Shown here: positions 4,362-10,769 of the stretch, in pieces
Position numbering within the stretch: the first letter of the stretch is position 1
Layout of the letters: every line of letters starts with the position of its first letter
From: an uncultured Actinomyces sp.
GTDB taxonomy: Bacteria; Actinomycetota; Actinomycetes; Actinomycetales; Actinomycetaceae
Length of the DNA: 10,769 nucleotides
Reading direction: 5' to 3'
Assembly: GCA_900556405.1 (NCBI GenBank)
Contig: USPB01000055.1
Coordinates: 1-10,769 of the forward strand
The notes under the pieces: generated by a model
Seen by the model: the letters and a program-made list of their open reading frames with translations, nothing else
What the model was told of the DNA's origin: nothing
The model's database searches: none
Position numbers and translations under genes: made by a program

Positions 4362-7300
4362 ATGTGTCATCGGCGTTTGTCGGCGCTAGCGTTAGTCGCT
4401 ACTGGCGCCCTCGCTATCACTACCATGAGCATGACGCCCTCGTTTGCGGCCGATACGGACAGTGCCGAGGCTTCTGCGCCCGGTGTGGCCGTAGCAGATG
4501 AGGCGACCACCATCATCGTCCAGCTTGCGCCGGACGCTGTTGGCGAGGACCGGGCGGAAACGTACAGGGACCTCAAGCGGCGCATCGCGCAGGCCGTGAG
4601 CCAGGCGTCGCCGGGCAGCAGCATCGGGGATGTGCGCGATTACCACCACGCCCTGGACGGTTTTGCGATCACCGCTCCCGCGTCTGCCCTCGGGGCCATT
4701 AAGAGCGTGCAGGGGGTCAAGGACGCGTTCGTCGACGGGCAGCGTGAGCCGGTCTTCTATCCCGAAATGTGGGGGGACGGCGGCGTGGCAGTTGTCGATC
4801 CGGCGAAGGAAACTCGCTCCGATCAGGTAGCTGGTCGGGGACGTGGGCGCGTCATCGAAGTTATTGACGCGAGTTTCGATACCTCGCACGAGGCCTTCGC
4901 TGGGACCATGGATACCGCCGAGCTGCGCCTCCCGCAGGCCGAGATGGCGTCTCTCACGTCCCAGCTGGATGCCGGTCGAGGGGGCGCGTGGGTCAGTGAC
5001 AAGATTCCTTTCGTCTACGACTATGCGGACCATGACACGAACCCATCCATCGGCTATGGCTATGGTCCGCAAGACTTTACGGTGCACGCTCATGGCACCC
5101 GCATGGCGGCGCTCGCGGCTGCCAACGGAGCGACCTATCAGGGGAGTGCGCCCGATGCGCAGCTCATCCTCGCCAAGGTTCTGTCTAATAGCACTTGGAC
5201 TGTGCGTGACAGTGACCTGTTGGCGGCCCTCGATGATGCGATGGTCCTGAAGCCCGACACGGTCTGCGTGTCCTTCATGGCGAATCGCGATCTCGACGGT
5301 GAGGCGTCGGCACTGTACGACGACGTCTTTGCCCGGCTTTCCGACTCGGGTATCACGGTAGATGCGCCAGCGGGAGACAGTGGGCGAGCCGAGTGGCGCA
5401 CGGGCGTGCGTGACTTGAGTGCAATTGGTGCACCCGCTTCCTACTCCTCCGTACTCGCCGTGGCTGCCGTCGGCGGCTCCACGATGCAGGGGACAGACGG
5501 CCTCGCGCCGTGGAGTTCCTCCTCGTGGGGTCCAGGCCCTGACATGAGGCTCAAGCCGGAGATCGCCGCGCCCGGCGGCAACGTCAACGCTGCCATCCCC
5601 GGCAATGACTATCGACGGATGCCGGGTACTGGCGAGGCCTCGGCTCAAGTTGCCGGTGTCGCCGCCCTCGTGCGTCAGCGCATGGCGACCGATCCGATGT
5701 TCGCGGGGCTGAGCGACGAAGATAAGTCCGCGTTGGTTCCCAGCTTCCTGATGGGGACCGCCCGCCCGATCGTCGATACGTCTGCAGCGGATGGCGCCTT
5801 CTGGTCCCCGCGCTGGGTCGGCGCTGGCATGGTGGACGCGCAGGCAGCCACGACCTCGTCGGTGTACCCGAGCGTTGTGGGGGCCTCGGACCCGTCGCGA
5901 CCGAAGGCTGAGCTGGGCGAGAGCACCAGCGGGTGGACCTTCCAGGTACAGTTGACCAATCTGTCCGACACTGCCCACACATACACGCTGGGCGGACAGG
6001 CGCTGTCCGAAAACGTCAACGGTCTGCTCTATGCGAAGCACTCGACCAACTGGGCCGGCAAGGGAATCGACCTGACCTTCTCTGCCGACACGCTCACCGT
6101 CCCCGCGGCGTCGAGTGCGACCGTGACCGTCAGCGTGAACCCGACACCGCAGTTCGCCTCGTTCGCATCTGAGAAGACGCCCAAGGGCACGTTCATTGAC
6201 GGCGCAGTGACGTTGACGAGCGCGGATGGGCAACCCGACCTGACGGTCCCGTACCTCGGTTTCTACGGGTCGGCGGATGAAACCCCGATCTTTGATAGCC
6301 CCGTGTATGGCGAGGGAACGATCGGCACGTCCACGATGACTTTCCACGGGCTGACACTCGGGCAGCTGAACCCGTTTGACGTGGAGGAGGCCGCCGCGAT
6401 CAGTACGAATGATCGTCATCTCTACATCATCTCGCGGTCGACGGAAGAAAACGCCCGGACGTACGCGACCCCGGCGACGGTCCTGCTGCGCGACGTCATG
6501 TCGTTGACCTACACCTACCGCAACGAGGCCGGCGACGTCGTGCGCTCATACACCTACGGGGGAGCGCCCAAGAGTCGGACTGTCTTCAATGGACGCTACT
6601 CCGAGGTGAGCACCGCGGAAGCTACGTTCGGTAGTCAACCGATCTTTGATGGATACGACGAGCAAGGGCGTGCGCTGGCGGACGGACGCTATACGCTGAC
6701 GATCGAAGGCACGACCGGCGGTGCCTCGCCTCGTACCGAGCGCCTCACCCACGTGGTGACGCTGGACACGGCACCTCCCGTCATCTCCAACGTGGCGATA
6801 TCGGGCGAGGGAGATGAACGCAAGCTCTCCTTCGACGCCACCGATTCCTCGCCTATCGCGGCGTACGGATTCTCGTGGAGCGCGGACGGCGAGCCATTCA
6901 TGCGCGAGAAGGTCTACGGTTCGGACGAACGCGGGGATGATGGGCAACACGGCGGTCACTTCGAGGTGCCGCTATCTCAGATTGCTGAGCGTTCGGGCGG
7001 CGATCCCGCGAGCGTGTACCTGCAAGTGTGGGACTGGCCGGTGAACAAGGGGACAGTGAAGGTGGACCTGAAGCCCGTTCCCATGACGTCGCTTGCGCTC
7101 TCGCAGGCTGACGCGACCCTGTCGGTCGGGGAGAGCGTGACGCTGAGCGCCACCCACGAACCCGCGGATGCGGGCGTGACCGATGTGGTGTGGTCTTCGT
7201 CGAACGAGGCCGTGGCCACGGTCAGTCAGGACGGCACCGTGACAGCGGTGGGTGCGGGGGATGCGACGGTGACCGTCTACGACCCGACGCAGCCCTCGCT

Positions 7301-7793
7301 CGTATCGGCGAGCGCCACGATCCACGTCAGTGCTCCGGCTCCTGCGCACAAGGCGGGCACCTGGAAACGCAATGGTCGAGGCTGGTGGTACCGATACGAG
7401 GACGGCTCCTACCCCGCGGGAGAGTCTGTCGTCATCGACGGGAATGTGTACCGTTTCGATGCTTCGGGCTACATGCGTACCGGCTGGGTGCTCGACGGTG
7501 GGCAGTGGTACTACCACGCGGCTTCCGGGGCGCAGGCCAGTGGCTGGCTGCTCTCCGGTGTGCACTGGTATTACCTGAGCCCGCACAGCGGCGTCATGGC
7601 GACGGGATGGGTGAAGGTCGGGGCCACCTGGTACTACCTGTCGCCCGCCAATGGCGCGATGGCGACGGGATGGCTGAAGGATGGTGGGCACTGGTACTAC
7701 CTGAATCGCCCCTCCGGAGCGATGGCAACGGGGTGGCTGCGCATCTGGGGTACCTGGTACCACTTTGCCGATAATGGTCAGCTGATCGCTTAG
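4362..7793 (+). CDS. secreted S8 (C5a-peptidase/lactocepin-like) subtilase homologue, probable pseudoprotease, with wall-binding repeats (1143 aa)
   Basis: Signal peptide 1-29 (HRR, hydrophobic core, PSFA cleavage); I9-like propeptide about 50-130; S8 domain about 160-485. Catalytic Asp169 (VIDASFDTSHEAF) and His244 (AHGTRMAAL) are present and resemble streptococcal ScpA closely. The oxyanion Asn position reads Asp339 (APAGDSG), and the nucleophile motif GTSMA reads GTGEA (Gly424, codon 5631-5633). Proteolysis is therefore unlikely. Only 85 residues separate these sites, so the PA insert of ScpA is absent. After it come a DUF1034/Fn3_5-like domain (about 495-625, ending LTVPYLGFYGS), further Fn3-like modules (to about 905), a Big_2 domain (907-990) and wall-binding repeats (1001-1143); no LPxTG. 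The start at 4362 has AAGGAAG 10 nt upstream; TTG at 4356 is an alternative. The gene is followed by a strong terminator. A role in binding on the cell surface is inferred. Confidence 0.88.
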   Translation: MCHRRLSALALVATGALAITTMSMTPSFAADTDSAEASAPGVAVADEATTIIVQLAPDAVGEDRAETYRDLKRRIAQAVSQASPGSSIGDVRDYHHALDGFAITAPASALGAIKSVQGVKDAFVDGQREPVFYPEMWGDGGVAVVDPAKETRSDQVAGRGRGRVIEVIDASFDTSHEAFAGTMDTAELRLPQAEMASLTSQLDAGRGGAWVSDKIPFVYDYADHDTNPSIGYGYGPQDFTVHAHGTRMAALAAANGATYQGSAPDAQLILAKVLSNSTWTVRDSDLLAALDDAMVLKPDTVCVSFMANRDLDGEASALYDDVFARLSDSGITVDAPAGDSGRAEWRTGVRDLSAIGAPASYSSVLAVAAVGGSTMQGTDGLAPWSSSSWGPGPDMRLKPEIAAPGGNVNAAIPGNDYRRMPGTGEASAQVAGVAALVRQRMATDPMFAGLSDEDKSALVPSFLMGTARPIVDTSAADGAFWSPRWVGAGMVDAQAATTSSVYPSVVGASDPSRPKAELGESTSGWTFQVQLTNLSDTAHTYTLGGQALSENVNGLLYAKHSTNWAGKGIDLTFSADTLTVPAASSATVTVSVNPTPQFASFASEKTPKGTFIDGAVTLTSADGQPDLTVPYLGFYGSADETPIFDSPVYGEGTIGTSTMTFHGLTLGQLNPFDVEEAAAISTNDRHLYIISRSTEENARTYATPATVLLRDVMSLTYTYRNEAGDVVRSYTYGGAPKSRTVFNGRYSEVSTAEATFGSQPIFDGYDEQGRALADGRYTLTIEGTTGGASPRTERLTHVVTLDTAPPVISNVAISGEGDERKLSFDATDSSPIAAYGFSWSADGEPFMREKVYGSDERGDDGQHGGHFEVPLSQIAERSGGDPASVYLQVWDWPVNKGTVKVDLKPVPMTSLALSQADATLSVGESVTLSATHEPADAGVTDVVWSSSNEAVATVSQDGTVTAVGAGDATVTVYDPTQPSLVSASATIHVSAPAPAHKAGTWKRNGRGWWYRYEDGSYPAGESVVIDGNVYRFDASGYMRTGWVLDGGQWYYHAASGAQASGWLLSGVHWYYLSPHSGVMATGWVKVGATWYYLSPANGAMATGWLKDGGHWYYLNRPSGAMATGWLRIWGTWYHFADNGQLIA
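7542..7790 (+). repeat. 63-bp tandem repeats encoding wall-binding units of the S8 protein
   Basis: Units begin with a GGN TGG codon pair at 7542, 7605, 7668 and 7731, an exact 63-nt (21-residue) step; the last is shortened. The protein pattern is GW-(8-9 residues)-WYYL-(SG/NG)-MAT, the choline/glucan-binding CW_binding_1 type. Two diverged units precede them (from about 7380). DNA identity between units is moderate, so they are older than the repeats in the next gene. Confidence 0.85.
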
Positions 7794-7816
7794 TCAGCGA
7801 CTGAGATGGCTGATCC

Positions 7817-7857
7817 TGCCCCGCGCCCCCGGACACAGTGTCCGGGGGCGCGGGGCA
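7817..7857 (+). terminator. strong hairpin terminator between the two surface-protein genes
   Basis: A perfect 20-bp inverted repeat (7817-7836 with 7838-7857) is centred on base 7837, very GC-rich and followed by ATTT. It starts 23 nt after the S8 stop codon. It argues that the next gene has its own promoter. Its symmetry would also serve the other strand. Confidence 0.85.
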
Positions 7858-7882
7858 ATTTCCGCGAAAATAACCAAAAGAC

Positions 7883-7911
7883 TTACGGAGGAATGTTTGG
7901 CGTCCTATTGT
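7883..7911 (+). promoter_or_regulatory. weak promoter candidate for the BspA-like gene
   Basis: TATTGT (7906-7911) lies 17 bp after TTACGG (7883-7888). Both boxes are poor matches. It is the best-spaced pair in the gap between the terminator and the next gene, and would give a leader of about 60 nt. The gene itself has a clear ribosome site, AAGGGGAG (7967-7974), 6 nt before its ATG. Confidence 0.25.
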
Positions 7912-7980
7912 GAGAGAGTGGCCGCATAGTCGCGGTTCACGCCCATCCTTGACCCACGTGTAGCACAAGGGGAGACAACG

Positions 7981-10769
7981 ATGTCCCAACGAATATTGAA
8001 GGCGCTGGCGCTCGCCGCGGCCGGTGCTCTAGCTTTCACCATTGTCGGTGTCCCGGCGGCCAACGGTGCCGCTAGTGACGTTGTCTATCAGGCCGATCAA
8101 TTTTCAGAGGTATGCAAGGGCCGAGATGACCCGGACTACTATCCGCCTTTTCATCTATGGCCCCATAGGGCGGTATTGGTCCCAGGTCAGAGAATCGGGA
8201 TCGAGCCTGTCGATTTTGAGAATCCGCATCCGGATTCCGCACCTGTCACCTGGAAGTCCTCGAACGAGTCCGTGGCGACCGTGGATGCGAACGGTGTCAT
8301 CACCGCCCTTACCCCGGGCGATGCGCAGGTGAGCGCGACCTATGGGGACATGGAAGTTATAACGGATACTGTTCGAATCCAGGTTCGTTCCGTATCCGAG
8401 GAGACTGGGATCGAGCTGCCGGAATCCACATTGACCGTCGCAAGTGGCCAGAATGTGCTCGTCAACGCACTCCTGGCTCCTTCGCTTCAAGGGAGTCGGG
8501 TGTCTTGGGCACTTGATTCTTCCTCGGTGGGGACGCTGACCGCCGACTCGGATCGTCCGACTGCGACGCTGCATACACCTCGCGGGCCAGCGAGCGCGAC
8601 GCTGACTGCTAGCGTCACGACCCCAGCGGGTGAGGTCAAAGTCGCCTCGGCTGTGATTGATCTACGCCTACCTTCAGCGGATGATTTCGTGATTTCGGAC
8701 GGTGTCCTCACTGAGTACAGGGGTGAGGCGACGGACGTCGCGATCCCTGACGGTGTGACCGCCATCGGTGCCCAGGCATTCTCGAGAACGAACGTCGAAC
8801 GCGTCTGGGTTCCCGCTAGCGTTCAGGAGGTGAGAGATCGCGCATTCGACCTTTCCAGTGTGAAGGTAATCACGTTCCAGGATGATGATGAGCATCCGTC
8901 GCAGCTCAAGCGCATCGATTCCTATGCGTTCAGCTACACGAAGGTAGAGAGTCTCACGCTGCCCCGCTCGGTCGAGCAGCTGGAACGGGCCGCGTTGGTT
9001 GATATGTGGATGCTCAATTCCATCCACTTCGGGCCTAAGGTCGAAGCGGGATCGCTGAATCCTTATACGGGCTGGCTTAAGTGTGTGTCCCACGTGGAGG
9101 TGGATGCGGACAATCCGAACTACGAGACTGTCGACGGGGTCCTCTACACGAAGGATCATAAGCACTTAATTCTGTACCCGATTCGCTTGGATATGGGCGG
9201 CTCCTATGCGGTCCTGGATGGGACTGAGCAAATTGATGATTATGCGCTCGCGTACACGAATCTCACCTCTATCACGCTGCCTTCCACGGTGCGTATTCTT
9301 GGCGAGTCGAGCCTGAGAGGAAATAAGTTACTCACGAGCATCAACCTGCCCGATGGACTGGCAAGTGTCTACAGTGATGCGTTTTGGGGCAGTACTGCGT
9401 TGAGGACCATCGTTGTCCCTGATTCCGTCCAGTATGCCAGTGGCTTCGGCGGGACCGAGGCGGAAACGATTGTCTTCGGAACGCAGATTAAGGGAATCCA
9501 GTTCATGGATTCGGAGTTGCGACCGGTTCGTCGCATCGTGGTACGAGGTGGTGTGGATGGCGAGTTTGAAGGTCCTGCGAACCTCGATGGTGCGCGAAGT
9601 GAGAGTGCCTTCTTCGGCGAGGGAATGACGAGTATTCGCTATTGGGATGCCGTCCCGCGCTTCGTTGTTCTCCCGTCGACCCTCACGACTTTTTATCTGA
9701 AACGCACCGAGAATAAGGAAGTCCGAGACGACACGCACGTCTATGTGGCGGGAACCGAAGGATCTCACGCGTGGTCAGTTGCAAAGGCCGCAATGGTAGC
9801 TTCGGGTTACGACACGTCGCAGTTGCACTCCTTCGCTCCTGCGTCACTGACGCTGTCTGGTTCAGGCATCGCCGAGGCGGGGGCAAACTACGCCATGAGG
9901 CCACCGTCGGGCGCGCCTGCGACCGTGACAGCTACCGTGGCGGGCGGTGTTCCGAGCGGACGACAGGTGCGCGTCGTGCAGATCGGTACGGACGGCGCTG
10001 AGTCTGTCCTTCAGGACTGGACCGACATGCCCGAGAGTCAGAATGCGGATACTGCCTCGATAGATGTGACGGTGACGCCAGCCGTGACAGATGTTCACCT
10101 GCGCATCGACGCGCGTGATGCCTCGTACCTGGTGGCTTCGGCGAACCTGACGATGGCCGCGGTTCCGACTCCTGCCCCTGAGCCGACTGCGGAACCGGTT
10201 CCGACTCCTGCGCCTGAGCCCACTGTGGACCCGGTGCCGGCTCCGACTCCGGATCCGACGCCTGCGCCCACGCCGCAGGGTGGGGCGTGGATCAGTGATT
10301 CGGTCGGCTGGTGGTATCGCTACGCGGATGGTTCGTACCCGGCTGGTGTGTCGGTGCGGATTGGTGACTCGGTCTATCGTTTTGACGCTCGCGGGTATAT
10401 GCGTACTGGTTGGGTGAGTGAGGACGGTGCGTGGTTCTACCACCATGCGTCGGGTGCTCAGGCGAGTGGTTGGGTCAAGGATGGTGGTTCTTGGTACTAC
10501 CTGGATCCGGCGTCGGGTCGGATGGCCACGGGTTGGTTGCTCGATGGTTCGTCGTGGTATTACCTGACGTCTAGTGGTGCGATGGCGACCGGCTGGGTCA
10601 AGGATGGCTCGACGTGGTATTACCTGAGGCCCAGTGGGGCGATGGCGACCGGCTGGGTCAAGGATGGCTCTACCTGGTATTACCTGAGGTCCAGTGGTGC
10701 GATGGCGACCGGTTGGCTGATGGATGGTGGTTCCTGGTATTACCTGAGCACTGATTCGGGAGCGATGTA
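7981..10769 (+). CDS. secreted BspA-like leucine-rich-repeat surface protein with Ig-like domains and wall-binding repeats, 3' truncated
   Basis: The frame is open from ATG 7981 to the window end: 929 residues without a stop. Signal peptide 1-31 (QRILKALALAAAGALAF, cut near NGAA); Big_2-like domain about 60-140 (TWKSSNESVATVDANGVITA); second Ig-like domain about 145-232; BspA/LRR_5 leucine-rich repeats about 240-622 (DGVLTEY, VAIPDGVTAIGAQAF, ITLPSTVRILGESSL and a typical terminal GTEGSHAWSVAKAA); another beta domain about 625-725; a Pro-rich PTPAPEP linker 728-766; wall-binding repeats from 770. BspA-type repeats in oral bacteria bind host matrix proteins or other bacteria, so an adhesin role is likely. 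The ligand is unknown. The wall-binding repeats continue past the window and no LPxTG is seen so far. The start has AAGGGGAG 6 nt upstream. Several rare codons (CTA 8155, AGG 8167, AGA 8191, ATA 8359, TTA 9166) suggest a different history from its neighbours. Confidence 0.88.
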   Translation, partial: MSQRILKALALAAAGALAFTIVGVPAANGAASDVVYQADQFSEVCKGRDDPDYYPPFHLWPHRAVLVPGQRIGIEPVDFENPHPDSAPVTWKSSNESVATVDANGVITALTPGDAQVSATYGDMEVITDTVRIQVRSVSEETGIELPESTLTVASGQNVLVNALLAPSLQGSRVSWALDSSSVGTLTADSDRPTATLHTPRGPASATLTASVTTPAGEVKVASAVIDLRLPSADDFVISDGVLTEYRGEATDVAIPDGVTAIGAQAFSRTNVERVWVPASVQEVRDRAFDLSSVKVITFQDDDEHPSQLKRIDSYAFSYTKVESLTLPRSVEQLERAALVDMWMLNSIHFGPKVEAGSLNPYTGWLKCVSHVEVDADNPNYETVDGVLYTKDHKHLILYPIRLDMGGSYAVLDGTEQIDDYALAYTNLTSITLPSTVRILGESSLRGNKLLTSINLPDGLASVYSDAFWGSTALRTIVVPDSVQYASGFGGTEAETIVFGTQIKGIQFMDSELRPVRRIVVRGGVDGEFEGPANLDGARSESAFFGEGMTSIRYWDAVPRFVVLPSTLTTFYLKRTENKEVRDDTHVYVAGTEGSHAWSVAKAAMVASGYDTSQLHSFAPASLTLSGSGIAEAGANYAMRPPSGAPATVTATVAGGVPSGRQVRVVQIGTDGAESVLQDWTDMPESQNADTASIDVTVTPAVTDVHLRIDARDASYLVASANLTMAAVPTPAPEPTAEPVPTPAPEPTVDPVPAPTPDPTPAPTPQGGAWISDSVGWWYRYADGSYPAGVSVRIGDSVYRFDARGYMRTGWVSEDGAWFYHHASGAQASGWVKDGGSWYYLDPASGRMATGWLLDGSSWYYLTSSGAMATGWVKDGSTWYYLRPSGAMATGWVKDGSTWYYLRSSGAMATGWLMDGGSWYYLSTDSGAM
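10531..10769 (+). repeat. near-identical 60-bp tandem repeats encoding wall-binding units
   Basis: Units start at 10531, 10591, 10651 and 10711, an exact 60-nt (20-residue) step, and the last is cut by the window end. The units at 10591 and 10651 differ at only a few bases (GWVKDGSTWYYL, SGAMAT). A diverged 21-codon unit precedes them at 10468. The protein type is the choline/glucan-binding repeat. The high DNA identity points to recent duplication. Confidence 0.9.

Noticed and set aside
4392..6419. Long open frame of 675 codons on the minus strand, antisense to the S8 gene
   Set aside because: It mirrors the codon structure of a GC-rich gene, has low-complexity Arg/His/Gly-rich content and shows no domain or ribosome site. 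The + strand frame has full domain support.
6930..6938. RGD tripeptide (residues 857-859) in the S8 protein
   Set aside because: An RGD can occur by chance in a protein of this length. The exposed-loop context cannot be judged from sequence alone, so integrin binding is not claimed.
7887..7912. Short ORF after GGAGG in the leader of the BspA-like gene
   Set aside because: The GGAGG directly abuts the ATG with no spacing, and the ORF has only six codons.

Overview
The window comes from a high-GC Gram-positive (actinobacterial) chromosome. The GC-rich codon use, the strong GGAGG-type ribosome sites and the secreted proteins with tryptophan-rich wall-binding repeats fit the Actinomyces/Schaalia group of host-associated bacteria best. 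This assignment is inferred from gene style, not from a marker gene.

The left part (1-4001) holds housekeeping and small genes. It starts with the 3' end of a flavoprotein CoA-disulfide reductase that carries a rhodanese domain. Next come a 59-residue Cys-rich protein with a strong terminator, a four-helix membrane protein that may be leaderless, and a very regular array of six 12-bp sites arranged as mirror-image trios with 19-bp spacing. A SAM-dependent methyltransferase follows and runs tail-to-tail into an alpha/beta hydrolase with a 4-bp overlap. A YbjQ-family protein with its terminator closes this part.

The right part (4002-10769) is a cell-surface locus. A 360-bp leader, which includes a possible 11-codon upstream ORF, precedes a 1143-residue secreted protein of the streptococcal C5a-peptidase/lactocepin (S8 subtilase) type. 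Its catalytic Asp and His are present, but the nucleophile Ser reads Gly and the oxyanion-hole Asn reads Asp, so it is probably a pseudoprotease. It also lacks the protease-associated insert. After a 20-bp perfect terminator stem, a second secreted protein begins: Ig-like (Big_2) domain, BspA-type leucine-rich repeats, Pro-rich linker and wall-binding repeats. It is still open at the window end. Both proteins have a similar signal peptide and nearly the same C-terminal anchor, so they are probably displayed by the same wall ligand and take part in host or interbacterial contact.

The two best leads are the S8 pseudoprotease next to a BspA-like adhesin with the same anchor, and the mirrored 19-bp array at 1779-1879. 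I see no CRISPR array, tRNA, rRNA, insertion sequence or phage gene.
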